Part shown: positions 36,746 to 48,738 of the stretch, one piece after another
Numbering within the stretch: position 1 is the first letter of the stretch
How the letters are laid out: the number at the start of each line of letters is the position of its first letter
Assembly (NCBI GenBank): GCA_029582165.1
Contig: CM055874.1
Coordinates: forward strand, 25,954,383 to 26,018,382
Direction: 5' to 3'
DNA from: Portulaca oleracea
Lineage: Eukaryota > Streptophyta > Magnoliopsida > Caryophyllales > Portulacaceae
Length of the DNA stretch: 64,000 nucleotides
Program-made: the position numbers and the translations under genes
The notes under the pieces: generated by a model
What the model was told of the DNA's origin: nothing
Databases searched by the model: none
What the model saw: only the letters and a program-made list of their open reading frames with translations

Positions 36746-37154
36746 CCTGGTTCAAAGAGGTCGATTTAGACTACTTAAAGTTTAATCGCTCAGCGCAAAA
36801 CACCAATTCTAGGGATAAACTATTCAATCCAGTTATCTTATAAAGTACTAAACAGATACAAAACTGTAACATATTTCAACAAGTAAACTCATGCAATAGC
36901 ATCATATTTCACATACTCTTTCATCATACCTCTTTTGAAAGGAAAGGAGAACGTATATATACCAACATCTCAGAAATCAAAAACTATTATTTATAATACC
37001 TTGCACACCAGCGTAGTAGTATGTATAACTATCCCCTATCTGGGGTAAACACACAAAGAAAAACAGCACACCACACTCAAGGATATAACACAGTCAAACT
37101 AACCATGTATAAGTAACTATAGCAACCAATCCTATACTACTGTTACTATCCCAC

Positions 37155-37798
37155 TCATATGATCTTCCTACACAGAGGGTTCTTCCTAGCTGAAATCGGA
37201 ATCCACTCTGGGTCATCGGACTCATTCCCCGAGTCCTCTTCGGGGTCTTCTCCCGTCTCCCAGTCCACCATAACCTCATCCTCGAGTTCGGTCTCTTGTT
37301 CGGGTTCATCGGCAGGTGCAGCTGTAACTCTAGAGGTTACCTCGGGCTCAGAACCCTCCACAGAATCCTCTATAGAATCCTCTTCTGGATCTTCCTCTGG
37401 GTCACTCTCAGGATCCATGTCCATCACAGGTGCTGGAGCTGGGTTCACTTGAACTCTTTCCACATCACGCCTCCCAATCCTAGAGATCTTGGAAAAGACT
37501 TCCGTGATTCGGTGCTCTGAGTCCACTCGGTACCTCTTACACCAACAATAAATGGGGGTGGTAACAATAGTGGTACAGCATGGCCCCACCATGGGTCTTC
37601 CCGAAGCGTGAGCAAAAATGCATTCGCCTGACTCTCCTCGTTACCACGAAGGCATGAGTTCGGGACATCTTTGGTGTACTTGTCAATCTCGTCGTAGAAG
37701 TTTATCATATGAGTTCCCAGGCTCTCCTCGGGAGGAATGGGGGTATAACGATGAAAACACAGGGTGGGATGATGATAACAGTGTGTGCGTAGAGCCAT
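37155..37798 (-). pseudogene. uncharacterised ORF between PBS and gag of element B
   Basis: The 5' part starts MALRTHCYHHPTLCFHRYTP and runs through GTHMINFYDEIDKYTKDVP and LTLREDPWWGHAV. Near 37560 the reading shifts to a second frame with YCWCKRYRVDSEHRITEVF and a strongly acidic tail rich in D, E, S and P (about 37190-37400), ending at 37155. I infer one protein of about 210 aa with a frameshift. No known domain is recognised. It is in the same orientation as gag, about 400 bp upstream of it. Confidence 0.6.
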
Positions 37799-37967
37799 CC
37801 TACAGGGTTAGAACATATTATTAGTACAGAAAATTAAAGACATAATCATGTAATAATAGGAAAGAATAAAACCATTTTCCCATCCTACACTCATCACTCC
37901 GACTTTAGCTTCCTAGGGTCCAACTAAACCTAAAGGACTCTGAGGAGCTACTAGGTCACAACCTAGA

Positions 37968-37979
37968 ACTCTGATACCA
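37968..37979 (-). other. primer-binding site of element B
   Basis: On the minus strand TGGTATCAGAGT, one mismatch from the tRNA-Met site, 3 nt from the 5' LTR edge. Confidence 0.88.
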
Positions 37980-37982
37980 TTC

Positions 37983-40229
37983 TGTAACGCCCCGGAAATT
38001 CAATTATAGAAAGTCAAAGTCAAACTAACGTTAACAGACAAAATTTTGCGGAAGACTCGAACTCTTATTGGGCGTCACTGTCGTATCCCCGAAGGAATAC
38101 AAAGCGAGAACGAAACTACAACTGTCTGATAACGATAAACCAAACTAACAAACTCATACTTAGAAATAATCCTCAAAACTAACTTCAAGTTTCTCATAAA
38201 ATAAAAGCAACATATTTAACAACTTCTAAACATGTCGTTCTCACTTCTAATTCCCGTCCCCAGCAAATAGATCTTCACTTGAAAACAAAACATTTCAAAA
38301 ATGAGGGGGAAATCTCAATAATGTCTACCCCTAACGTTAAAAACAAGTTAAGTTCATTTCAATTCATTTGAGGGAGAGGGAACAAGTCAAAACATTTCAC
38401 AAACCTATAACCCTTCTAACTGTGTTCCTTAACCCAACCAATTCATTTTATTATGCGGGATATCAAATCCCATAAGGTAACATCGCCTACCAAAGGCACC
38501 AAGAACATTCACCTACCAATGGCATCAAAAATAATAATCGCCTACCAGAGGCATAAATAATAATCGCCTACCAAAAGCATAAATAATAATAGCCTACCAA
38601 AGGCATAAACAATCGCCTACCAAAGGCATTAAAGTATTCGCCTACCAAAGGCATCAATAGAATAAACCCGCTTAATGTTTCACTTGAGTTATTAGTATCT
38701 TATGCAAAGCTCAGCTCACAACTCTCAAGTCAAACCCAACCCAAGTTATTAAAACCAATAATAAAACCACTCATAAAAGACCATCCAATTTCTCAACTCA
38801 TAAAACAAAGTACAACAATTACAAACAGATATCCAAAACAGATGGTCACATTTTCCTCATAAAGTCCCCTTTCGGGATGCAATTCTCAAAATAGATTAGA
38901 AAACATTAAAGCATATTTAAAGAGCATCCCGGTGGGGATTAGAGCATAGAGATTACCTGGTTAACTTTACTTCACAGCTAAGACGAACACACTTGAGCTC
39001 ACTAACGACGCGAATTAGCTCGGGCCTAAAATAAAAGTAATTATTCTAATCAAAACGCGCCCTTCGAAGTTAGTATTAACTACCTTCTACTTAACCCTCC
39101 CCTAGGAACACTATAGGTTGCTATCAATCATGAATTTACACTTTAAATCACCTAACACATTCCAAGTAATCACATAACCAGATCAAAACAACGTTTTCGT
39201 TCAACAACACTTTCATTAGTAAATAATATCGACAAAACAGATTACAGCATCCACATAAAAAGGATCAAAACTTGACTTCCTGACATCCTATGGGTCTGGT
39301 TTTAGACTTTTCGGAAACCTCGGGATGTTTACTAAAACTTTCATGTTGAACTCAAGATCAAAAACACCTCCTATGGTCCTCAAAAATGGTCATTAGTCCA
39401 AACTGTCCAGATCTGACCTAGGTCTGGTAATCGGGGAATAACTCGACCTATACAACTCCAAAGTCCGATCCGCAAAATTCCTATGAAAGCTAACATCCAA
39501 GGAAACCTCCATTTCAATGGGTTCGATTAAAGGACGACTATAACTCTCATGATGATCCAGCCTTTAGACCCTAACAAAATTGTCTCGCATCCGGTTCCCA
39601 TTTAATTTGCAATTTTGGTTCTAACTTTCACCATTCGATCTCGGGGTCCTAATTTGGGCTTAAAACAGTAACTAAGGTCCGAGGTAATTAGTCTAATCCA
39701 ACTAAGGTCCAAACATTAAATTTCCTACCACCAAAACCAAATTGTAAAACATGAAATCAACTTTAATATTTTCACTAACCCTAAAAGCATGCATGAAATA
39801 ATAATAACATTACCCTAACATGAATTCTATAACATACTACTTCAAGGTCCTATAATTACAACATGGATAATTATAAAATACGAATTTCTTAATCAAGATT
39901 CAAGAAAGAACTTAAAGAACATGTGAATACTTAACTAACGATCAAGAATTAACCTAGATAATTAAACTCTTTAATTCGTGCATACAATAATAGTATTATC
40001 TAAAGCCCTAACATGATTCACAAGAAACAAAGTACATCATACAATCGAAAATTAATAATTTAATTACATCTATTACAAACCCTAATTCACCAAATTAAAA
40101 CATAAAAGTTACATATAATGAATTAGACAACTTACATGTTATAAAAACAATACAAGAACAAATTAGTTATAAATAACAACTTAATAATTTACAATCTTGA
40201 TTACCCAAATTACAAGATTTAAAACAAGA

Positions 40230-40296
<67 letters not shown>

Positions 40297-41264
40297 GAAA
40301 AAATAAAGAAACAAGAAAGAATAGTTTGTTAATAAAATTAGGGTTTACGTTAAAAGGGTGCTAGGGCAAGTCTGGGCGGCGGTTTTCCGGCGACGCTCGA
40401 CGGCGGCACGGTCAGGGCGGAGGTGACGAGGGCAGACAGTGTCGACGGTGGCACGAGCGGGTGTTTTCGAAGGGGTGGTGGCGCGTTTCTGTTCGAACAG
40501 CAGTAATCAACGACGACCACTAGTGTCTCCGTCGACTGTGAGCGTGCGACGAGGATTCCGGCGGGCGACTGCGACTCCGGCAGCGGTTGTAGTGGTGCGA
40601 CGGTGGAGCGAAGGCGGCTGGGCGGCGGAGAGATGCAACGCAGAGAGAATGAGAGAAAAAGAGAGAGAGAAAGAAAGAGAAAGAAAACGATAAAGAGGGG
40701 TCGGGAGTGGTGGTTACCGGTGATTCGCGGCGGTCGTCGGCGGCGGTCTGCTGGTGGTGAGGGTTGGGACGGCAGAGAGAGAAGGGAGGGAGAGAACTAG
40801 GTTTAGGGTTTGAGGGGGATTAGGGTTTTGTGAGGAAAATCTAGTTTTTATACTTTACACATAATTAAGGCCCAATTAGACTATTCTTAATCCTAATCCA
40901 ACCCAATAAGAAATCAGATTTTCTTTTGGAGAAAATAATAATAACTATAATAATAGTAATAATAATAAAACAATACTAATAATAATAATATGAATACTAA
41001 ACACATAACAAATAATATTCACATAATTATAAATTTTAATAAACATAATAATATTAATAATAATACTAATAATAATTAGAGTAATACTAATAATACTAAA
41101 CCCATGAAATTACCGATATACCCTTGTTAGTCCCTCAACGATCCTACAAGCTCAAGTGTTAGCAAAAAAAAATAAACACAAACGAATAATAATAAATAAC
41201 GAAGTCAAACCTAATTTACTAACGACATCAGGGTCAACATCTTTGGATTTTTCGGGGTTTTACA
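37983..41264 (-). repeat. 5' LTR of element B
   Basis: 3,282 bp. In plus order it has a minisatellite (38484-38655), AT-rich DNA, an (AAT)n block (40229-40294), a GC-rich block (40370-40800), and a TATA-like box at 40845-40853. It is followed on the left by the PBS. Confidence 0.9.
40845..40853 (-). promoter_or_regulatory. TATA box of LTR B
   Basis: On the minus strand GTATAAAAA, about 410 bp from the LTR start. Telo-box-like AAACCCTAA and AACCCTAA lie at 40801-40830, just downstream. Confidence 0.5.
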
Positions 41265-42422
41265 CAATGAATATTCCCAATTTTATTGCGTTACCCAGAA
41301 AAATGATAAATCCTTAAAAAAGACTTGGAATAATCGGTTGGTGTGACAATTTTAGTCAATTTAAAAAGTTGAGTGATAATTTTGATTGATTTAAAAGTTG
41401 GGTTGCAATTTTGACCAAACAAAAAAGTTGAGGTGGCAATGTCGACCAAAATTAAAAATTAGATGGCACAATTAGTCATTCACTTCTCAAAACTATGTTT
41501 TAATCATAATTTTTGGTTAAAGGAAACCTTAATCAATCCGGAAAAATTCAGGTTGTTCAACATCAGATGTATCTAAATTTCCAATTCCCTAATATCATAA
41601 TTCATAATTTTGCTTCGGTAATTTACACCATTTAAAAATTTAACCTTTGCATCATCCATACACTATAAGTTTAGCAAAAAAACTACTAATTTGAGAGTAC
41701 TTAGGTGTTGAATATGACATACACCTATCAATCTACTTAGGATAAGTTTAATTTTTGTTTAGGTTTTTCCTGAATCCCCTCATGCATTAATCTCATCATT
41801 ATACCCCATTTCAACATTTAAACCTATTTAGGCAACAATAAAACCACATGCATTATAATTCAACAACAATTCATCAATTTTAACAGCATCTCAAACCCTA
41901 GAAATATCATGCAAGCCCCAAACCACTTCAAACAAACCCAATTCAAGTATGCAACACTTGCATATCAAGGTTTACAATTTCCATCATCAATCTCATCCAC
42001 TACATCCCTATTTGAAACTTGGTTACTCTTTTAGATTAAAATTAAGAACCAAGTTTTGGAATTGAAACTTAAAGAAAAACTCATTTTGGGGTTTTAAAAT
42101 TTACCCTCATTAAGAGGGAAGAAGGGGGAAGAACAAGGAGTGATGGTGGATTGGGGTGGTCTGCGTCGGCGGGATCCTTTGGCAGCCTCTTTACGGCGGC
42201 GGCGCAACGTTCGGCCCCCGCTGTCGAAGAAGTCAAACGATCATGGCAGATGATAGGGGGTTGAAAAGTAGAGAGAGGAGAGGAAAGAGAGAAGGGCAAA
42301 GAAGCAGGTGGTGGTGGGTGGTTTGAGCAGCGTTGGCAGAAGCCTAGGTGGCCCGCGACTATCAGTGATGTCTGATCACCGGAGAAAAATCAAAGCTGGA
42401 AGGTGGAGCTGGGTAACTGGAA

Positions 42423-42424
<2 letters not shown>

Positions 42425-42464
<40 letters not shown>
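42425..42464. repeat. (GA)n microsatellite in element C
   Basis: About 18 GA repeats with one GG break. Confidence 0.95.
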
Positions 42465-42466
<2 letters not shown>

Positions 42467-42807
42467 GGAGTAAAAGAGTTGATATCTGATTTTGGAAATT
42501 TATAGGGGAATTGTTTGTATTTTGTTGAGGCCCAACTAAAACTAAACTCAAAGATTCTAACTCCTCTCTCTTTACTAATATTATTCCTACTAAATCCCAA
42601 ATAATACTAGTTTAAAGTCTCGAGAATAATTTTTATAAAATTAAAATAATAAGAAGCCTAGAAATAATATGAGAGAGTGAGATAATTTGGGATTTAAATA
42701 AATTGAGGAATGGTAATAAAAAGGTATGATCATAATAGTAATATTAGTAATATCGTCGAATCAGTTAGTTGGTAAAATTAATCGAACAAGCACCACGAAT
42801 GTCCCAA

Positions 42808-42824
42808 ATATATATATATCTATA

Positions 42825-42888
<64 letters not shown>
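42808..42888. repeat. (TA)n microsatellite
   Basis: About 38 TA units with two TC interruptions, 30 bp left of LTR element E. Confidence 0.95.
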
Positions 42889-42893
<5 letters not shown>

Positions 42894-42917
42894 ATAATGT
42901 ACGGCGGTCGTTATACT

Positions 42918-44044
42918 TCTTCTTCGGTCTCATTTTGAGCCGAATTGATACCTTTAGTAAGGTGTTTTGCTTGTGTTAGTCCCTTAATTATGTATTAGTT
43001 ATGATGAAATTTTGTTTTTATAGGATAATCGAGAAGAAGAAGGAAAAGAAGGCCAAAAGAGCTCAAAAAGACCATTACCCAGCGAGTAGCGCCCGCTACC
43101 AGAAATTCAAAAGAAAGGGAAGAGAAATGTCGCAAGAGGTCACGGTCATTACCCTGGAGGGTAGCGCCCGTGACCCGCTTCAACGAATTCACAAAATTTT
43201 TCTGTCAATTTCGTCATGCTCGCTACACCTCGTGGTAATGCCCGTGACCACGTCCGGCAAATCAGCAAATATTAGCTGTCAGTTTCGTCATGCCTGTGAC
43301 GAAACTACAGCAGCAAAAAATTAAAAGAAGCGGCAGGATTTAGGGTTTTGTAATAAAATTTTATTCTCTTTTCCTTATTCCTTCCTCATATATACCCATA
43401 TACTTTATCTTTAAGAGGTACTTAGTTTTACAGTTAGTCCAAAAATTAGAACTTCAATCCTTAGTTTAGTTTTAGCCTTATCATTTTTAGATTTAGTCTT
43501 ATTAGTTTTTCCTTCGCTTCCAATTGTATGTTACTCTTCCAAGATTGAATTCAATTCTAGTTTTAAATTTTAATTCTTTCCTCACTTTTTATTCATTATC
43601 TCACTTTTTAAATTTCATTAGTATTAGTTCGCACAATTCCACCTTTTTAGTGAAGAGGAGGATTAAGGTTCCTCGAATTCTCCTTTCAGGTGAGGATTTG
43701 AGGAGTCTTAGTAATCCAAATCACATCTTTCTTGTTTGTTCGGGAGAAAGTTCGTGAAGTCAAGATTGAAGAACGTAGAATAAAGTACAATGCATTCCAG
43801 GCTCATGCCTTGTTTCTTTCATTCAGTATTCAATTCAATTTTCTTTCCTATTTATTGCATTCTTAGTTATGGTTTTTCCTTCTAGTTTTAATTTCCTTTA
43901 TGTTTAGATTAGTTCCTATTTTAATTCAGTTATTTACCGCTTTTTGTCATTGAAACCCTACCAAACGAAATTTCTATTGTCTCACACACCATCCATGTGG
44001 ATACGACAACTCTACTCTAAAATCCCAAATACCACAACCGAACA
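42918..44044 (+). repeat. 5' LTR of element E
   Basis: 1,127 bp. TATA-like CATATATACCC at about 43388. Upstream lie the near-palindromes GTAGCG-CC-CGCTAC (43086-43099) and GTAGCGCCCGTGAC (about 43161), and a related GGTAATGCCCGTGACC (about 43233). It ends ACAACCGAACA. Confidence 0.88.
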
Positions 44045-44045
44045 A

Positions 44046-44063
44046 TAGCGTCGTTGTCGGGGA
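44046..44063 (+). other. primer-binding site of element E (tRNA-Asp-like)
   Basis: TAGCGTCGTTGTCGGGGA, two mismatches from TGGCGTCGTTGCCGGGGA, the tRNA-Asp-type site used by Athila-related elements. One nt from the LTR edge. Confidence 0.75.
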
Positions 44064-44210
44064 TGACGTTATTTGGTAGATAGGTTCTTGGTTTTGTAAA
44101 TAGTTCATCGCTTTCGTAGTTGTAATTTAATTCGGAAAAAAAAAATGTGAGCGTAAAAATTGAAAAAAAAAAATAAAACAAACAAAAAAACAAACAAAAA
44201 TAAAAGAGTT

Positions 44211-45615
44211 ATGGCTAGTTTCCAGTTTCCCCAATTTGAGCAAGAAATATTTTGGAGATATTTTGCTAGATTACAGAATTATCTTGCTCAATGTGAATCC
44301 TATGGTGTCTCATATGAAAGTTTGGATATTTTAGGTACTGTGAATGAGGGGTTGAACTATGAAACCCGTGATCTCTTAGAATATTATGGGTTTTCTAATT
44401 TAGGAGAAGATTATGTGTGGGAATTACTTGAGTAGTTGTCTAGGGATTCTTATGAATTTGAGCAACAAAATTTTATTCCTAACTTCCAGCCTTCTTATTG
44501 TGCACCACCCTCTGAGACTTTAACTGAACAGTCATGTCAATATTCCCCGTATTTTGATGATCAATCTTGTGGTAAGGAACATATGGAAAACTCTTGTGAT
44601 CTTCCCCAATGTGATATTGTTGAGTCTCGTCCTTTGTGCTCGCATTGTCAATCTCCATGCCATGATTGTGACTCTTGTATTTGGGTTTCCATGCAAGCTA
44701 AAGTGGATGAAATGTGTGCGACAATGACTGAGTACGTGCATGAGTTTTTACATGAGACTAACCCTAGGGTGGAAACTTCTTCTTCACAGGTGGTTGGTTC
44801 GATAGCTAAAGTAGAATATTCATCATCTTTGAGTCCTGAAATGCATGATGATTCTCATTTGTATGATTCTGATGAGGATTATGCCTACTATAACTGACCT
44901 CATTTTGAGTCCAATGAATGTCATGGTGCTTGTGATATAACTGAACATGAACTTGTTGAGAGTGAAATCGAATCCTTTGTGATTGAATGTGTTCTTGATA
45001 CTGAACTATTCACTTTCATTAAGGATCAATGTATTAATGAGGCATTAGCTACCCTTTCCCGCGACTCCATTGAAAATAATGTAAAATCTTATGATGATGA
45101 ACTTAAGACTATGGGGATTGATCCTAAATGTTTAAACTTGGTTTGTGACAATGATATTTTTTTATGGTGATATGCTTTATGAGTCGTTGTTTGCATCGAA
45201 GTCTTTGCATGAGAAGGTTAAGGAGTGTATTGTATTGCCTCCTCCTGTTGATGTGCATATTCAATCTCCGTCTACAAGTCAATTAGAGGATACATTTGTC
45301 ATGTCTCCTTCCCTTTTATTTCCTTCACATAAGCATGAGACCATATAGTCCCTAGGTGAACTAAGAGGGCATAATCCCCTCATTGACCCATATTACATAC
45401 ACCCAGAGCCTGAGAAAGTTGTGTACATGCCTGCAGTCCATCATTTCACTGACTTTTCCAAGGCATTTGATCAACTGTTCAGAGCACTCATATTTGTCGA
45501 TGTACTTTTGAGATTGTGCTCTTATGTTCATCATTTCGAGATGCATTCAAGGATGCTTGACCTACTTCTGCGGGCATTGAATGGTTCTGAGATGGTGCCC
45601 GACATCTTGAGGTGA
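44211..45615 (+). pseudogene. gag-like reading region of element E
   Basis: ATG at 44211 opens MASFQFPQFEQEIFWRYF, then EGLNYETRDLLEYYGF and VWELLE, a pattern like the N-terminal part of gag proteins of small gypsy elements. TAG at 44433-44435, TGA at 44895-44897 and a shift in a T-run near 45160 interrupt it. The middle has Cys-rich CSHCQSPCHDCDSC (about 44637-44680), which is not a CCHC knuckle. The tail (to 45615) holds AVHHFTDFSKAFDQLF. No catalytic motif. Function beyond gag-like is unknown. Confidence 0.6.
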
Positions 45616-47260
45616 GAATGGAGTGGCTGATGCTCCTTGGGTGGTTCTTATTATTCTAACCAAGATTTCATAGTGTGGGTATACTCAGTACTCAACCAGG
45701 TAATATCATTCCCTCCTCCTTTAAATATGGTTAGCGAGCTTGTTTTCTTTACTTCTTTGGTTTTCTTTTGGTGTGTTTCTTTTTCTTTTCTTTTGTGTGC
45801 TTGCTTACTTATATTTCCAATGAGGACATTGTTGACCTTTTTTTGTTTGGGAGTGAGAGTGGTATACATGTCGGCTTATGTTTTTCTTTTATTTTGTGAG
45901 TTTTTCTCTTGTGTGATCTTTATCTTCTTTTGTGTAGTGTCGCCTTATGCACAATAAGAACATTGTAGAGTTTTTGTGTGAGAGTGGGGTGGCACACATT
46001 CCTGACCGACTTTAGGAAGAGAAAGAATTTTGGGTTACCATCGAGAAAAGTCAAAATTGTAAAAAAAAAAATCTCAGCCAAAGGTAGTTGTATATACGGT
46101 TGTGTCGATGATTGCTAGAATAGTGCAACTGCTTAGTTAGGAATGGATAGTGAGCGCTTGGTAGGCTTTAGGCTTGGTTGTTGCTTTACCTAAACATAAT
46201 AACCTCACCTGTATTTGCAACCATGTGGTTTCCTTAGAATTTTCACTTCTGGCTTGTTAATGTGATGGTCTGAGTTTAGGAGGGAAGTGTTGGCTTCTTG
46301 TATATCCATGCGTTAACTAAGAAAAACATTGAAAAAAAAATGGAAAAAGGAAAAAAATGTTGGTACACCTACACGGGTTGGTATAAGTGGTGCGGCACTC
46401 TTACCCCTTTATAAGCACTTTGTCGCGTATGGAGTAACTGATGTTGGGAGGGTAATCCCCATTTATGGGCCACTCTTATTCCCGAAAAATACTGACACAA
46501 AAACATTGAGAAAAGAAAAGCCAAAAATGTTGGTTCACCTTCATGCATCGGTATGAGTGGTGCGACATTCATATCCCTTAAGCACCTTGTATGTGTATGG
46601 AAAGGATCTATGCAGGAAGAGTAGACCCCTTATAGGGTCGTTCAATTCTCAAACAAACCAACACCAAAAAGAAATTGAAAGTAATAATTGTTGGACCTTT
46701 CTCTATGTAACCTACGACCCTCACCAAGCCAAGGGCGACACAAAATAAGGAGAATAACCACTTATAATTCACCAAGCATTGAGCATGGGTATGTGAGTGG
46801 CTAGTTCTGACCGAATGAACTTTGACTTTAACAAAAATAAGCCGGGAACACTGCATTTGAGCACGAGGAACCCATCGAGCAAATGCTTGAGTGAAGTGAA
46901 AAATGTAAAGTCTGGTAACGAACTTGCTAGTAGCCTTGAAAGTTCTTGTTGGCTGTTCTCAATTGAGTAAAAACATTTTTTAAAGTAGTTAGATTCGTGA
47001 CCATGTGTGTGGACTTCCCTCTGTGCTTATCTTGTTAAAGTTTGCCTCGTATTCTCGTGATTTTAATTCTCTTTCTTTTCTTTGCTTTTGTGGATATAGC
47101 TTCTATAAACCCTCACGAGACCTTCCTTGTTCACTTGAGCAGCCAAGGGGTTTAAAGGGATTGTTGCATACGCTAAATGCAATCGTGATTCCTACGAAAG
47201 TGAGTTAGGGTAGTTTAGTTTTCCTTTTACTTTGTTTTAGCTTGCTTGGGGCGAGCAAAC
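45616..47260 (+). other. untranslated 3' part of element E
   Basis: About 1.6 kb between the gag-like region and the purine tract. Apart from the tandem repeat, I see only T-rich and unassigned DNA. Confidence 0.5.
46324..46660 (+). repeat. diverged ~175-bp tandem repeat in the 3' part of element E
   Basis: Two units start at about 46324 and 46499 with AACATTGA, an A-rich stretch and AATGTTGGT(A/T)CACCT, followed by GGTATGAGTGGTGCG-like blocks. Non-coding. Several gypsy lineages carry tandem repeats at this site. Confidence 0.7.
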
Positions 47261-47273
47261 CTTTGTGTGGGAG

Positions 47274-48421
47274 TGTTGTTCAGTCTCATTTCGAACCGAA
47301 TTGATACCTTTAATAAGGTGTTTTGCTTGTGTTAGTCCCTTAATTATGTATTAGTTATGATGAATTTTTGTTTTTATAGGATAATCAAGAAGAAGAAGGA
47401 AAAGAAGGCCAAAAGAGCTCAAAAAGACCATTACCCAGCGAGTAGCGCCCGCTACCCCAGGGCGTAGCACCCGCTACCAGAAATTCAGAAGAGAGGGAAG
47501 AAAAATGTCGCAAGAGGTCACGGTCATTACCCTGGAGGGGAGTGCCCGTGACCCGCTTCAACAAATTCACAAAATTTTTCCGTCAGTTTCGTCATGCCCG
47601 CTACGCCTCGTGGTAATGCCTGTGACCACGTTCGGCAAATAAGCAAATATTGGTTGTCAGTTTCGTCATGCCTATCATGAAACTGCAGCAGCGAAAAATT
47701 AAAAGAAGCGGCGGGATTTAGGGTTTTGTAATAAAATTTTATTCTCTTTTCCTTATTCCTTCTTTATATATATCCATATACTTTATCATTAGGAGGTACT
47801 TAGTTTTACAATTAGTCCAAAAATTAGAACTTCGATAATTAGTTTAGTTTTAGCCTTTTCATTCTTAGATTTAGTCTTATTAGTTTTTCCTTCGCTTCCA
47901 ATTGTAAGTTACTCTTCCAAGATTGAATTCAATTCTAGTTTTCAATTTTAATTCTTTCCTCGCTTTTTATTCATTGTCTCACTCTTTAAATTTCATTAGT
48001 ATTAGTTCGCACAAATTCCACCTTTTTAGTGAAGAGAAGGATTAAGGTTCCTCGAATTCTCCTTTCAGGTGAGGATTCGAGGAGTCTTAGTAATCCATAT
48101 CACACCTTTCTTGTTTGTTCGGGAGAAAGTTCGTGAAGTCAAGATTGAGAATGTAGAATAAAGTACAATGCATTCCAGGTTCATGCCTTCTTTCTTTCAT
48201 TCAATATTCAATTCAGGTTTCTTTCCTTTTCATTGCATTCGTAGTTATGGTTTTTCCTTCTAGTTTTAATTTCCTTCATGTTTAGATTAGCTCCTGTTTT
48301 AATTCAATTATTTACCGCTTTTTGTCATTGAACCCTACCAAACCAATTCCCTATTGCCTGACACATCATCCATGCGGATATGACAACCCTACTCTCAAAT
48401 CCCAAATACCACAACCGAACA
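47274..48421 (+). repeat. 3' LTR of element E
   Basis: 1,148 bp, starting TGTTGTTCAGTC and ending ACAACCGAACA. It has an extra unit of about 21 bp of the GTAGCGCCCGCTACC motif (about 47441-47480) relative to the 5' LTR, which accounts for the length difference. Confidence 0.88.
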
Positions 48422-48532
48422 CTGCTCGAGTATTGCAAAAACACAAGCAGTTAATTGAGTTAAAATTCATGATTTATTTAATTTAAACTCCTTAATTAAT
48501 TTAATTATACTGTGTTTGGGGCGTGTTTTATG

Positions 48533-48738
48533 GGATCAGCTTGACGGATCCTCTATGGGGTTTAAAAAAAACAACAAACATCATCATTGATGAAGGAGGG
48601 AGCAGGAGACAGTAGTACGTATTCCTTAACCCAGATAATCCATTTAGGATGAAACCCAAATTTATTTAAAGCATGGAACCGGAAGTCACATTCAATTGTG
48701 TGGAACGCTTTTCAAGATTCGGTTTGAGGGCTACAACC
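48533..48738 (-). pseudogene. LINE segment 2 of 4: RT middle
   Basis: On the minus strand this reads HALNKFGFHPKWIIWVKE and then PHRG, the plant LINE RT region between the SKAYD-like box and GDPLSPYLF. It fits exactly between segment 1 (ending KKGY) and segment 3 (beginning PLSPY). Edges are GGATC (from element C) and CAACC (from LTR F). Confidence 0.85.

Larger units (their letters stand above)
27983..41264 (-). mobile_element. Ty3/gypsy element 'B', truncated and interrupted
   Basis: Minus orientation. The 5' LTR (37983-41264) is complete. The PBS is at 37968-37979. An extra ORF, gag, protease, RT and RNase H follow to 33384, where a CACTA element interrupts. Beyond the CACTA, only the distal part of the 3' LTR (27983-29836) remains. 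Integrase and the rest of the 3' LTR were lost with the CACTA end. LTR ends (TGTAAAACCCC-type start, GGGCGTTACA-type end) and gag relate it to array A. Flanks CATTA and CAATG match weakly (3 of 5). Confidence 0.88.
27019..41485. mobile_element. Mutator-like MITE, expanded by nested insertions
   Basis: Own sequence is 27019-27331, 27905-27982 and 41265-41485, about 610 bp. The ends are inverted repeats of about 140 bp starting AAGTGAATGACTAATTGTGCC. They are built from about four units of a ~30-bp motif like TCAAAATTGCCACTCAACTT. Flanks CTTAAAATT (27010-27018) and CTCAAAACT (41486-41494) match at 7 of 9, consistent with a decayed 9-bp Mutator-type duplication. No transposase. Confidence 0.7.
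42918..48421 (+). mobile_element. LTR element 'E' with both LTRs, probably non-autonomous Ty3/gypsy
   Basis: 5.5 kb with LTRs 42918-44044 and 47274-48421. A primer-binding site is at 44046-44063 and a purine tract directly precedes the 3' LTR (TGTGTGGGAG at 47264-47273). Internal DNA has one decayed gag-like reading region and no RT, integrase or protease that I can recognise. Flanks do not give a clear duplication. The 5' LTR starts TC instead of TG. Confidence 0.88.
24419..48532 (-). mobile_element. solo-LTR-like element 'C' with large nested insertions
   Basis: C's own sequence is four pieces: 24419-24875, 26692-27018, 41495-42917 and 48422-48532, about 2.3 kb together. It starts TGTAACACACCC. 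Flanks are GGATA (24414-24418) and GGATC (48533-48537), a 4-of-5 target duplication. The right end TTTTATG should be TTTTACA and seems mutated. C holds AT-rich DNA and a GC-rich patch (42120-42260), an LTR-like layout, but no coding or PBS. A related decayed copy lies at 54763-56945. Orientation is inferred only from resemblance to LTRs A and B. Confidence 0.65.

Noticed and set aside
45637..45957. 106-aa hydrophobic frame, apparently membrane protein
   Set aside because: The hydrophobicity comes from T-rich DNA in the untranslated part of element E.
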